From positions 1 to 35,043 of the forward strand of contig CABROZ010000009.1 in assembly GCA_902472795.1 (NCBI GenBank): 35,043 nucleotides of DNA, read 5' to 3'. Below the pieces are notes generated by a model, which made no database searches, was not told the origin of the DNA, and was given only the letters and a program-made list of their open reading frames with translations. Shown piece after piece: positions 17,413-25,579 of the stretch (within the stretch, counting starts at the first letter, position 1; every line of letters starts with the position of its first letter). Made by a program: the position numbers and the translations under genes. Source of the stretch: an uncultured Bacteroides sp. Lineage in GTDB: Bacteria > Bacteroidota > Bacteroidia > Bacteroidales > Bacteroidaceae.

Positions 17413-17431
17413 AGTACAAGGCCTTTGTACT
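17413..17431. promoter_or_regulatory. 19-bp palindrome in the divergent regulatory region
   Basis: AGTACAA (17413-17419) and TTGTACT (17425-17431) flank GGCCT as a perfect 7+5+7 inverted repeat that abuts the first unit of the 22-bp array. It could be an operator or a small hairpin; no protein can be assigned to it. Confidence 0.4.
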
Positions 17432-17516
17432 GACAGTTTAAAGGCAGTAAACTGACAGTTTAAAGCCAATAAACTATGAGTTTAAAGGCTATAAACTGGG
17501 AGTTTATTACCGATAA
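17429..17516 (+). repeat. Four tandem 22-bp units: predicted LytTR binding array
   Basis: Four 22-bp units start at 17429, 17451, 17473 and 17495. Each contains an AGTTT core: ACAGTTTAA at 17433 and 17455, TGAGTTTAA at 17477, GGAGTTTAT at 17499. The first two match 8 of 9 positions of the published LytTR half-site [TA][AC][CA]GTTN[AG][TG], and the 13-bp spacer equals the known 12-13 bp spacing. A half-length unit and a degenerate GGGATTTAT at 17531 follow. Units also contain TAAACT, so similar half-sites can be read on the minus strand. The array lies just upstream of the kinase 1 promoter and between it and the barrel-protein promoter. Confidence 0.7.
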
Positions 17517-17551
17517 ACAGAAAATAAACTGGGATTTATCCTTTATTATTG

Positions 17552-17559
17552 TATCTTTG
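17552..17559 (+). promoter_or_regulatory. -7 element for the kinase 1 / regulator 1 operon
   Basis: TATCTTTG is a perfect TAnnTTTG, 37 bp before the kinase ATG at 17597 and 44 bp after the last half-site of the 22-bp array. No good -33 TTTG is seen, consistent with an activator-dependent promoter. Confidence 0.6.
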
Positions 17560-17596
17560 TTGGAAATAAAAAACAGAGAAAGAAACCTCAACCGCC

Positions 17597-18643
17597 ATGA
17601 ACAACAAATACTTACCATTGGGCATTGACCTGTTCTTCTGCCTCATTCTGTTGCCAGCCATGATCACGCTACTCCCCGTAGAGCGCTGGTTGGAGAACAA
17701 CTCGACCTTCGTTGTCCTGCTCGTAGGATGGCTGTATGCCGTCTATTTCCTGACGCGCAAGGCCTGTGTGCCGATGCTCTTCCGCTCGCGACGCCAACTG
17801 ATCATTGCCTTGTGTCTTTTAGTCGGTACGGTATTGGTAACATGGCTCGTCACACAATATCAGATGGAATTTCCTTTCCGCGGCGACCATCCGCGTTCCG
17901 AACGCATCAGACGTGTTACCAACCTCTCGAAAATCAGGCTACACCAGCAGGGAACATGGTTCCTCTATCTCGTAACTATCTGCTTCAGCATCGCCGTAGG
18001 GTTGCTCACGGAGCTTTACCGACAGATGAGCGAACGGCAAAGCGTAGAGTTCGAAAAGAAGAAAGCCGAACTGGCCCTCTACAAGGCACAGATCAATCCT
18101 CACTTTCTATTCAACACACTGAACACCCTCTATGGCCTCATGCTGGCACAATCGGAGAAAGCAGAGGCAGCTTTCGTACAGTTCATTCACCTGGTGAAAT
18201 ACATGTATACCCGTGCCACCCAAGACAAAGTCAGCATAGCAGAAGAAGCCCAATACATCGAACAGTACATCGAACTACAGAAAAACCGGTTGGACGAAAG
18301 TCGTACCCAAGTAGATTATACCTACGAAAACGACCATGCCTGCCCCAATGCACAGATAGCCCCTATGCTATTAATCACTTTCGTAGAAAACGCCTTGAAA
18401 TACGGAACCTCGGCACATGAGAAAAGTCTGATTCGCATCCGCCTACAAGTAAAAGACAATACCCTCTGCTTCATAGCCGAAAACCCGATTGTAAATCCAC
18501 GCCCAGCCGACAAAGCGCCCGGCATCGGCATTGCCAACTGCCGCAAGCGCCTGGAACTGCTCTACCCCTCGGCTCACAAACTGAACATCCAAGAACAGGA
18601 TGGATGGTATAAAGTAGAACTGGAAATAAAATTGTCTGCATAA
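17597..18643 (+). CDS. LytS/YehU-type sensor histidine kinase (pair 1)
   Basis: 348 residues. The N-terminal half holds about four membrane segments (first at about 7-27, the last near 115-140) with only short loops and no large periplasmic sensor domain. The His_kinase domain has the motif INPHFLFNTLNTLYG with the phospho-acceptor His near residue 172. ATP-binding motifs follow: LITFVENALKYG (N box) and GIGIANCRKRLELLYP (G box). This class autophosphorylates and passes the phosphate to a LytTR-type regulator, here the gene 21 bp downstream. Sequence is clearly paralogous to the kinase encoded at 20068-21075 (shared IDLFFCL.../LLPV.RW, QINPHFLFNTLNTLY). The signal sensed is unknown; with so little outside the membrane, a membrane-borne cue or a partner protein is plausible. 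Confidence 0.9.
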   Translation: MNNKYLPLGIDLFFCLILLPAMITLLPVERWLENNSTFVVLLVGWLYAVYFLTRKACVPMLFRSRRQLIIALCLLVGTVLVTWLVTQYQMEFPFRGDHPRSERIRRVTNLSKIRLHQQGTWFLYLVTICFSIAVGLLTELYRQMSERQSVEFEKKKAELALYKAQINPHFLFNTLNTLYGLMLAQSEKAEAAFVQFIHLVKYMYTRATQDKVSIAEEAQYIEQYIELQKNRLDESRTQVDYTYENDHACPNAQIAPMLLITFVENALKYGTSAHEKSLIRIRLQVKDNTLCFIAENPIVNPRPADKAPGIGIANCRKRLELLYPSAHKLNIQEQDGWYKVELEIKLSA

Positions 18644-18664
18644 AAACTTTAAAAAGAAACAGCC

Positions 18665-19372
18665 ATGAAGTGTATAGCCATCGACGACGAACCGGTAGCC
18701 CTCGGCATCATCCGGCAATTCTGCCAACGAAGCGGCGGCATCGAACTTACCACCTTCACCGACCCTGTTGTAGGACTGCAAAAGGTGAAAGACATGCATC
18801 CTGATCTTGTTTTTCTCGACATCGAGATGGGTGGTTTCAATGGCATTGACGTAGCGCGCCAGCTGCCCGCAGGCACCTTCCTGATATTTACAACAGCTTA
18901 TGCCGAATTCGCAGTCGACGGTTTCGACCTCGATGCTGTTGACTTTCTGCACAAACCTTTTTCGTACAACCGTTTCGAACGGGCTGTGGAAAAAGTGAAA
19001 CGTCTGCAAGAATTGCAACGTCTCCAAGCCAAACCTGTATTTGCCGATGAAGAAATCACGCTGAAAGTAGAATATAAAAATGTCAAAATACGGCTGGCGG
19101 ACATTGAATACATCGAAGCCATGGACAACTACATACGGGTAATACTCACTTCAGACAAGCCAGTTCTGTCGCAAACCAGTATGAAGACAGTTATGGAATT
19201 GTTGCCCGCCGAACGCTTCATGCGGATTCACAAATCATACATTGTTCCCTTACATAAAATAGCCAGTTACAACCGTCGCCAACTCACGCTGCATCACCGA
19301 AATGTCGAGCTGCCCATCGGACGAGTTTATGCCGACGAATTCATCGAGCGAATGAAACAGATCCGTTCATAA
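18665..19372 (+). CDS. LytTR-family response regulator (pair 1)
   Basis: 235 residues. The N-terminal receiver has the acidic pair Asp7-Asp8, phospho-acceptor Asp52 (DLVFLDIEM), Thr in FTTAYAEFA and Lys in FLHKPFSY. The C-terminal LytTR DNA-binding domain (from about 130) shows IRLADIEYIEAMDNYIRVIL, MKTVMELLPAERFMRIHKSYIVPL and LPIGRVYADEF. LytTR proteins bind direct repeats about two helical turns apart. The 22-bp array at 17429-17516 upstream of its own operon is the best candidate target. By eye, about two thirds of receiver residues are identical to the regulator at 19379-20071. It ends 6 bp from the end of that convergent gene. Confidence 0.92.
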   Translation: MKCIAIDDEPVALGIIRQFCQRSGGIELTTFTDPVVGLQKVKDMHPDLVFLDIEMGGFNGIDVARQLPAGTFLIFTTAYAEFAVDGFDLDAVDFLHKPFSYNRFERAVEKVKRLQELQRLQAKPVFADEEITLKVEYKNVKIRLADIEYIEAMDNYIRVILTSDKPVLSQTSMKTVMELLPAERFMRIHKSYIVPLHKIASYNRRQLTLHHRNVELPIGRVYADEFIERMKQIRS

Positions 19373-19378
19373 GTGCCT

Positions 19379-20071
19379 TCATCCGCCCAATGCTTCCATC
19401 ACTTGCGAAGCATATTGTGCCCCCACAGGCAAATCGGCTGCCTGCCCTTTTACTACCACCCTCGACCGGGTAAAAGAAAGCACAGCCGACACAGCAACTA
19501 CATACGAACGGTGAATACGCAAAAAGGCCTTGTCAGGCAACAGCTCTACAATCGATTTCAGATTCGCACGTGTCAGTACATGTCCGCCCGAAGTACGGAC
19601 AATCTTTACATAATTGCCCAGCGCTTCAATATAAAGAATATCAGTAAGCGGAATGCTTACATTATTATATTCCTGTTTTACGACCAGGCATTCGGGGACA
19701 GCCGGACGACGTGCATTGATGCGACGCAAGGCTTTCTCTACCGCAGTATCGAAACGTTCGTAAGAAAATGGTTTGTGCAGAAAGTCAACTGCATCAAGAT
19801 TGAACCCGTCAAGTGCATATTGCGCATACGCAGTAGTAAAGATAAAACAGCATTCATGTGGCAAGACATCTGCAATCTGCAAGCCGCTGATGCTGTTCAT
19901 TTGAATGTCAAGGAAAACAAGATCGGGCTTGCATCGGCGTATCTCCTCCAGACCGACACGCGGTTCGCTAAAAGTCGTCAGTTCCAGTCCACCTTTACGA
20001 CGGCAAAACTGCTCAATGACCAGCAAAGCCATCGGCTCGTCATCAATTGCGATACAAGTAATATTCTTCAT
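19379..20071 (-). CDS. LytTR-family response regulator (pair 2)
   Basis: 230 residues. The receiver has Asp10-Asp11, phospho-acceptor Asp55 in DLVFLDIQM, FTTAYAQYA and FLHKPFSYERF; the LytTR domain follows with IPLTDILYIEALGNYVKIV and LKSIVELLPDKAFLRIHRSYVV. Its ATG overlaps the stop of the kinase gene in ATGA (20068-20071), so the two are translationally coupled. The paralogue on the other strand (18665-19372) ends six bases away with no terminator between. The predicted target is the direct repeat at 21140-21169 upstream of its own operon and of the efflux operon. Assignment of regulator to site is inference. Confidence 0.92.
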   Translation of the reverse strand: MKNITCIAIDDEPMALLVIEQFCRRKGGLELTTFSEPRVGLEEIRRCKPDLVFLDIQMNSISGLQIADVLPHECCFIFTTAYAQYALDGFNLDAVDFLHKPFSYERFDTAVEKALRRINARRPAVPECLVVKQEYNNVSIPLTDILYIEALGNYVKIVRTSGGHVLTRANLKSIVELLPDKAFLRIHRSYVVAVSAVLSFTRSRVVVKGQAADLPVGAQYASQVMEALGG

Positions 20072-21075
20072 AGCAAACGAATGTTTAAAAAGGTTCTATA
20101 CTTGCCATTCACCTCACCAGACCGCAATTCATAACGGCCCGGATAAAGCAGTTCCAACCGCTTGCGGCAGTTGGCGATACCGATACCGGCTCTTCCATCC
20201 CCACGACGACGCATGACGGCATTTTCCGTTTCAAGCAACAGACGTTCTTCTGTCACACAAATACGAATACAAACCCTACAGTCAGTATCCGACGAAGTCC
20301 CATACTTAAAAACATTCTCTACAAAAGTAATCAGAATCATAGGCGAAATAAGAATCTGTCCGTTGTCCGCCTCTATCGTCAAATCGACTTGCGTATGACG
20401 GTTAAGCCTCAACTTCTGTAAATCGACGTACTGCCGGATATAATCCAATTCACGCTCGGCCGGAATCAGTTCGGAAGCACTATCCGAATACATATAACGC
20501 AAGATGCCCGAGAACTTGACAAAAGCCGATTCCGTCTTATCCGACCCCGAAAGTACCAGAGCATAAAGCGTATTCAGTGTATTGAAAAGAAAATGGGGAT
20601 TAATTTGTGCTTTATAAAGAGACAGCTCGGCCTTGTTTTTTTCCGCTTCTATCTCCTGACGTGAAAGAGTCTGACGAAACAGTTCAAAAGTAAGTTCAAT
20701 AGCCAACGAAAATCCGGTTACCACAAGAAAAAAGAACCAGATAGTCTGTGTACGCATATGCATCCGTGCCTCCATCTGCTGGACATTGCCGGTGACTCGT
20801 TCGGCCGGCATGGGGAAATGAGTCAACAGTTCTGTCACCGCAGACAATACCAGCAGCAACAGTACTATACGCACATATTTCTTCTCCATGAAAAGTTTTG
20901 GCAGGCAAGCCCTACGATATACAAAATAAAGTGCATAAACATACGCTATAAGCGTAGCAAGAAAAGCCATATTGTTCACAATCCAACGGTCCACCGGCAA
21001 CAACATAATGGCCAACGGCATAATGACCAGGCAAAAAAGCAGATCAATATAAAGTGCAATACGATTTTTCTTCAT
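20068..21075 (-). CDS. LytS/YehU-type sensor histidine kinase (pair 2)
   Basis: 335 residues starting MKKNRIALYIDLLFCLVIM. About four membrane segments fill the first 140 residues with short connecting loops. The His_kinase motif QINPHFLFNTLNTLYALVL contains the phospho-acceptor His; ILITFVENVFKYG and GIGIANCRKRLELLYP form the ATP site. It is paralogous over its whole length to the kinase at 17597-18643, with similar membrane part as well as catalytic part, so the two pairs arose by duplication of a kinase-regulator unit. It is the first gene of a two-gene minus-strand operon and is divergent from the RND efflux operon. Confidence 0.9.
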   Translation of the reverse strand: MKKNRIALYIDLLFCLVIMPLAIMLLPVDRWIVNNMAFLATLIAYVYALYFVYRRACLPKLFMEKKYVRIVLLLLVLSAVTELLTHFPMPAERVTGNVQQMEARMHMRTQTIWFFFLVVTGFSLAIELTFELFRQTLSRQEIEAEKNKAELSLYKAQINPHFLFNTLNTLYALVLSGSDKTESAFVKFSGILRYMYSDSASELIPAERELDYIRQYVDLQKLRLNRHTQVDLTIEADNGQILISPMILITFVENVFKYGTSSDTDCRVCIRICVTEERLLLETENAVMRRRGDGRAGIGIANCRKRLELLYPGRYELRSGEVNGKYRTFLNIRLL

Positions 21076-21097
21076 CGGCTCTATTTATTTTTATTTG

Positions 21098-21105
21098 CAA
21101 AGATA
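21098..21105 (-). promoter_or_regulatory. -7 element for the kinase 2 / regulator 2 operon
   Basis: On the minus strand TATCTTTG matches TAnnTTTG perfectly and lies 22 bp before the ATG at 21075. It is 34 bp from the LytTR-like site at 21140-21169; no clear -33 TTTG is seen. Confidence 0.6.
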
Positions 21106-21139
21106 CTATATTTTACCAACGGACGAACACCGTCGTCCG

Positions 21140-21169
21140 ACCGTTCGTCACCACATCCGGTCTGTTCGT
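21140..21169 (+). promoter_or_regulatory. Predicted LytTR binding site (two half-sites, 12-bp spacer)
   Basis: ACCGTTCGT (21140-21148) matches the LytTR half-site consensus [TA][AC][CA]GTTN[AG][TG] at 9 of 9 positions and TCTGTTCGT (21161-21169) at 8 of 9; the spacer is 12 bp. The identity extends to a 13-bp direct repeat GTTCGTCACCACA at 21143 and 21164. It lies 33 bp upstream of the efflux promoter -7 element and 34 bp from the opposite kinase 2 promoter. Confidence 0.7.
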
Positions 21170-21177
21170 CACCACAC

Positions 21178-21210
21178 TTTCCGCTTTATGCCTCATTCTG
21201 CTTAAGTTTG
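21178..21210 (+). promoter_or_regulatory. Promoter of the RND efflux operon
   Basis: A -33-like TTTC (21178-21181) and the perfect -7 element TAAGTTTG (21203-21210) are 21 bp apart. The adaptor ATG is 75 bp further on. The LytTR-like repeat ends immediately upstream of the -33 element, the position expected for an activator. Confidence 0.65.
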
Positions 21211-21285
21211 CATACCGCGGACATGCCTATCGGTCCGACGCACTCTTTTTACCAACGGACATTATTAACGAATATCCTAACAAAT

Positions 21286-22413
21286 ATGAACATGAAGACA
21301 AGCATTTATGCCATGCTGTGCTGCCTGCCGCTACTGATTGCCTGTGGCGAAAAGAAGCAGGATATGCCCGGCGAAAAGTACAAGACACTGACAGTGACAA
21401 CCACCAATCAAACTTTACAAACGACCTACCCGGCCACCTTGCGCGGACGTCAATCGGTAGAAGTCCGTCCACAAGTTAGCGGGACAATCACCCGAATCTG
21501 CATTAACGAAGGCGACATGGTACGTCGTGGACAAGTATTGTTTATCATTGATCAGACACCCTACAAGGCTGCTTTGGAAACAGCATTGGCCAACGTGAAG
21601 AGTGCCGAAGCTCAATTGCAGACCGCCAAACTGACAGCCGACAGCAAAGAAGAACTTTTCAAAGAAAAAGTAGTGTCCGACTTCGACCGCCAGACCGCCC
21701 GCAACCAACTGCTCGAAGCAGAAGCCGCCTTGGCACAAGCCAAAGCTGAAGAGACTAATGCCCGCAACAACCTTTCATATACCGAAGTAAAAAGCCCCGT
21801 TGACGGCGTGGCCAGTATGATTCCCTACCGTGTAGGAGCCTTGGTGGACAGCAACATCTCCGAACCGCTTGTCACTGTATCAGACGATGCCGAAATTTAT
21901 GCCTACTTCTCAATGGCCGAAAGTCAGATGCTCGACCTCATCCAACAATACGGTTCTTTGGAAGAAGCCTGCCGGAAAATGCCAGCTGTCAGCCTGAACA
22001 TGAGTAACGGAAAGGCCTATCAGAAAACCGGACGCATTGATGCCATCAGCGGAACAGTAGATACCGGCACAGGAGGAGTAACCTTACGAGCTGTCTTTCC
22101 TAACGACAGTCATCTGTTGCGTAATGGCGGAAGTGGTACGATCTTTGTCCCCACCGAACACAAAAACTGTATCACCATCCCACAAAGCGCAACCTATGAA
22201 CTGCAAAACCGCGTATTCACATGGAAAGTCGTGGACGGAAAAACACAATCAGCTCCTATAACCGTCTATAAATATAATGACGGACAAAGCTATATTGTAC
22301 TTTCCGGATTACAGACCGGTGATGTCATCATTGCAGAAGGTGCCGGACTGATGCGTGAAGGAACCGTCGTCAACACCGATAACGCTACCCCAACTTCCGA
22401 ACCTGCCAAATAA
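21286..22413 (+). CDS. RND efflux periplasmic adaptor (membrane fusion protein) lipoprotein
   Basis: 375 residues starting MNMKTSIYAMLCCLPLLIAC; lipobox LIAC gives lipidated Cys20. An ATG two codons later (21292) is an equally possible start. The reading frame is open further upstream, but that part covers promoter elements and is not protein-like. The adaptor pattern is clear: VEVRPQVSGTITRICINEGDMVRRGQVLFIID (lipoyl half), a helical hairpin of about residues 100-160 rich in Ala/Glu/Lys, then VKSPVDGVASM (second lipoyl half) and beta-barrel sequence. AcrA-type adaptors bridge an inner-membrane RND pump to an outer-membrane channel. It is first in a three-gene operon with both partners. Confidence 0.93.
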   Translation: MNMKTSIYAMLCCLPLLIACGEKKQDMPGEKYKTLTVTTTNQTLQTTYPATLRGRQSVEVRPQVSGTITRICINEGDMVRRGQVLFIIDQTPYKAALETALANVKSAEAQLQTAKLTADSKEELFKEKVVSDFDRQTARNQLLEAEAALAQAKAEETNARNNLSYTEVKSPVDGVASMIPYRVGALVDSNISEPLVTVSDDAEIYAYFSMAESQMLDLIQQYGSLEEACRKMPAVSLNMSNGKAYQKTGRIDAISGTVDTGTGGVTLRAVFPNDSHLLRNGGSGTIFVPTEHKNCITIPQSATYELQNRVFTWKVVDGKTQSAPITVYKYNDGQSYIVLSGLQTGDVIIAEGAGLMREGTVVNTDNATPTSEPAK

Positions 22414-22422
22414 CCGCGCCCT

Positions 22423-25400
22423 ATGAAGATAAGAACTTTTATCGACCGCCCCATTCTGGCCGGCGTCATCTCCGTGCTTATCCTGATACTGGGATTCATA
22501 GGACTGTCACAACTGCCCATTGAGCAGTTTCCCGAGATCGCACCACCTACAGTCAGCGTATCTGCCACTTATACAGGTGCCAATGCTGAAACTGTACAAA
22601 AGAGTGTAGTCGTCCCCTTGGAGGAAGCACTCAACGGTGTAGAAAACATGATGTACATGACTTCAACTGCTTCCAATAACGGTTCAGCCAGAATCACCGT
22701 TTACTTTCGTCAAGGTACCGATCCCGATATGGCTACCGTTAATGTGCAGAACCGAATCGCTACGGTCGAAGGACTACTGCCCGCCGAAGTGACTAAAAGC
22801 GGTATCACTGTGCGCAAACGTCAGACCAGCAACATCAAGCAATTAGCCGTTTACAGCCCCGACGACTCGTTCGACGAAGCTTTCCTGACCAACTACATGA
22901 AAATCAATATCGAGCCTCGCCTTTCACGTATTGCCGGCGTAGGTGAAGTGAACGTCTTCGGATACGAATACTCCATGCGTATCTGGCTCGACCCGGGCAA
23001 AATGCAGAAATACTCACTGGTGCCTTCCGACATCTCAACCGTACTCGACGAACAGAACGTTGAAGCCGCTACCGGTACGCTGGGTGCCGAATCGGCCAAT
23101 ACTTTCCAATACGTACTGAAATATCGCGGCCGTTACGAAAACGAAGTAGATTATGAAAATATGGTAATCAAGTCGTTACCAAACGGTGAAGTACTCCGAC
23201 TGAAAGACGTAGCGACCATCGAACTGGGTACACGTGCTTACGACTACATCGGCGAAGTAAACGGTCACCCGGGCTGTAACATCATGATTGCCCAAACATC
23301 GGGTTCCAATGCTAACGAAATCATCGAAGAGATAGACCGCACGGTAGCCGAAATTTCCAAAACTCTGCCTAAAGGAATCAAGATTGTCGATCTGATGAGT
23401 ACCAAGGATTTCCTCGATGCCTCCATCAAAAGCGTTATCAAAACATTGATTGAAGCCATTATTCTGGTAGTTCTTGTCGTATATGTATTCCTCCAGAGTC
23501 TGCGTTCCACATTCATTCCGGCTATCTCCATCATCGTATCACTGGTTGGAACCTTCGCCTTTTTGTCGATAGTAGGGTTCAGTCTGAACATGCTTACCCT
23601 GTTCGCTCTCGTACTTGTCATCGGTACTGTGGTGGACGACGCCATAGTGGTGGTCGAAGCAGTGCAGGCCAAGTTCGATGAAGGCTACAAATCGTCCTAC
23701 CTGGCAACGATCGACGCCATGGACGGAATCACCTCGGCCCTGGTCACAACGACTTTCGTATTTATGGCTGTATTTATCCCCGTAAGTTTCATCGGTGGAA
23801 CTACAGGTACATTCTATACACAATTCGGTTTGACCATGGCTGCTGCCGTAGCCATCTCTCTACTCAACGCCTTGACCCTGAGTCCCGCCCTCTGTGCCCT
23901 TATCATGACTCCGCACCAAAGTGCCGGAGACGGTGGTAAACTAAGTTTTTCTTCCCGGTTCCATATAGCCTTCGATACAGCCTTCCATCGTCTGATTATG
24001 AAATACAAGGTCGGTGTACTGTTCATGCTCAAACGGAAATGGCTGGCTGGTATCCTGCTTGTAATAGCCTGTGGCGGATTTGCCTTATTGATGATGACCA
24101 CCAAAACGGGTCTCGTCCCCAACGAAGATATGGGTACAGTCTTTATAGATGTACGTACCTCACCCGGAAATAGCGTACAAGAAACCCGAAAAGTCATGGT
24201 GCAAATAGACAGTTGCCTGCGTACCATACCTCAGATTGAACTTCAGTCCAATACCACCGGTAACTCCATGCTGAGCGGACAGGGTGCCTGCAACGGTATG
24301 TTCACCATCCGTCTGAAAGACTGGAGCGAACGTCCCGACAAAGAAGATGCCATTGATGCCGTGATGACCGAAATCAGCCATCGTACCGCTTTCATATCCA
24401 GTGCCGATATCATGCCGTTCACCCGTCCGATGATCCCCGGTTACGGTGTGAACAGTGGTTTCGAGGTCTATGTACAAGACCAGAAAGGAGGCACTACCGA
24501 AGACCTGTTGAAATATACCCGCCAATTCCTTGAAGAATTGAACAAGCGACCCGAAATAGGCCGTGCCACCACATCATTCGATACCAAGTTTCCACAATAT
24601 CTCGTCGAGATAGATGCTGCCCGCTGCAAGCGAAACGGAGTATCACCTACCGATGTCTTAAGCACGCTTTCAGGTTATATCGGTGGTAACTATGCTTCTA
24701 ACATGAACCGTTTTTCCAAGCTCTACCGTGTTATGGTACAAGCTCCACCTCAATTCCGCCTCAACACCGAATCGCTCAACAGCATCTTCGTGCGCAACGA
24801 CAGTGGCGAAATGAGCCCCATCAGCCAGTATCTGAAACTGACCCGAGTTTACGGTTCCGAAATGCTGACCCGCTTTAACTTGTTCTCCGCCATTCAGGTG
24901 AACGGTGCAGCCGCTTCCGGCTACAGCTCCGGTCAGGCCATCAAGGCTGTACAGGAGGTAGCCGCACAAACACTGCCCACCGGATACGGTTTCGAGTTCG
25001 GTGGCATGTCACGCGAGGAATCAAGCACAGGAAATACGACCACACTTGTATTTGTCATCTGTGTCGTTTTCATTTATCTCATCCTGTGTGCCTTGTACGA
25101 AAGTCTGTTTGTACCGATGGCGGTTATCCTTTCTGTACCATTCGGACTGGCCGGCAGCTTCCTTTTCGCCAAAATGTTCGGACTGGAAAATAACATCTAT
25201 CTGCAAACGGGTCTTATCATGCTGATCGGTCTGCTCTCCAAGACAGCCATCCTGCTTACCGAGTATGCCTCCGAGCGTCGCCGCCATGGCATGACCATCA
25301 TGCAGGCCGCCATCTCTGCTGCCCAAGTCCGTCTGCGCCCTATTCTGATGACTTCGCTTACCATGATATTCGGTATGCTCCCGCTGATGTTTGCATCGGG

Positions 25401-25566
25401 CGTGGGAGCCAATGGAAATATCTCCATCGGAGTCGGTACTGTGGGCGGTATGCTTATCGGCACCATCGCACTGCTCTTCATCGTACCGCCACTGTTCATG
25501 GTATTCCAATACTTGCAAGAAAAACTGATGCCCGAACGCCAGTTACCGAAAATAGAAAAGAAATAA
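22423..25566 (+). CDS. RND multidrug efflux pump (HAE1/AcrB family)
   Basis: 1047 residues, the usual length of AcrB-type transporters. It starts MKIRTFIDRPILAGVISVLILILG, the family N-terminal first membrane helix, and has twelve predicted membrane segments with two large periplasmic loops. The proton-relay residues are in place: Asp405-Asp406 in GTVVDDAIVVVEAV and Lys940 in LLSKTAILLTEYASE. The family exports drugs, dyes, detergents or bile-type compounds in exchange for protons. It lies 9 bp after the adaptor and 13 bp before the outer-membrane factor. The intact catalytic residues suggest an active pump; substrates cannot be predicted. Confidence 0.95.
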   Translation: MKIRTFIDRPILAGVISVLILILGFIGLSQLPIEQFPEIAPPTVSVSATYTGANAETVQKSVVVPLEEALNGVENMMYMTSTASNNGSARITVYFRQGTDPDMATVNVQNRIATVEGLLPAEVTKSGITVRKRQTSNIKQLAVYSPDDSFDEAFLTNYMKINIEPRLSRIAGVGEVNVFGYEYSMRIWLDPGKMQKYSLVPSDISTVLDEQNVEAATGTLGAESANTFQYVLKYRGRYENEVDYENMVIKSLPNGEVLRLKDVATIELGTRAYDYIGEVNGHPGCNIMIAQTSGSNANEIIEEIDRTVAEISKTLPKGIKIVDLMSTKDFLDASIKSVIKTLIEAIILVVLVVYVFLQSLRSTFIPAISIIVSLVGTFAFLSIVGFSLNMLTLFALVLVIGTVVDDAIVVVEAVQAKFDEGYKSSYLATIDAMDGITSALVTTTFVFMAVFIPVSFIGGTTGTFYTQFGLTMAAAVAISLLNALTLSPALCALIMTPHQSAGDGGKLSFSSRFHIAFDTAFHRLIMKYKVGVLFMLKRKWLAGILLVIACGGFALLMMTTKTGLVPNEDMGTVFIDVRTSPGNSVQETRKVMVQIDSCLRTIPQIELQSNTTGNSMLSGQGACNGMFTIRLKDWSERPDKEDAIDAVMTEISHRTAFISSADIMPFTRPMIPGYGVNSGFEVYVQDQKGGTTEDLLKYTRQFLEELNKRPEIGRATTSFDTKFPQYLVEIDAARCKRNGVSPTDVLSTLSGYIGGNYASNMNRFSKLYRVMVQAPPQFRLNTESLNSIFVRNDSGEMSPISQYLKLTRVYGSEMLTRFNLFSAIQVNGAAASGYSSGQAIKAVQEVAAQTLPTGYGFEFGGMSREESSTGNTTTLVFVICVVFIYLILCALYESLFVPMAVILSVPFGLAGSFLFAKMFGLENNIYLQTGLIMLIGLLSKTAILLTEYASERRRHGMTIMQAAISAAQVRLRPILMTSLTMIFGMLPLMFASGVGANGNISIGVGTVGGMLIGTIALLFIVPPLFMVFQYLQEKLMPERQLPKIEKK

Positions 25567-25579
25567 ATCTCAAAGGATT

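Noticed and set aside
17429..17516. CRISPR array
   Set aside because: The units are 22 bp with no unique spacers between them; spacing and core sequence fit tandem regulator sites instead.
20758..21285. Long in-frame N-terminal extension of the efflux adaptor
   Set aside because: It overlaps kinase 2, two promoters and the LytTR-like site; the lipoprotein signal at 21286 gives the natural start.
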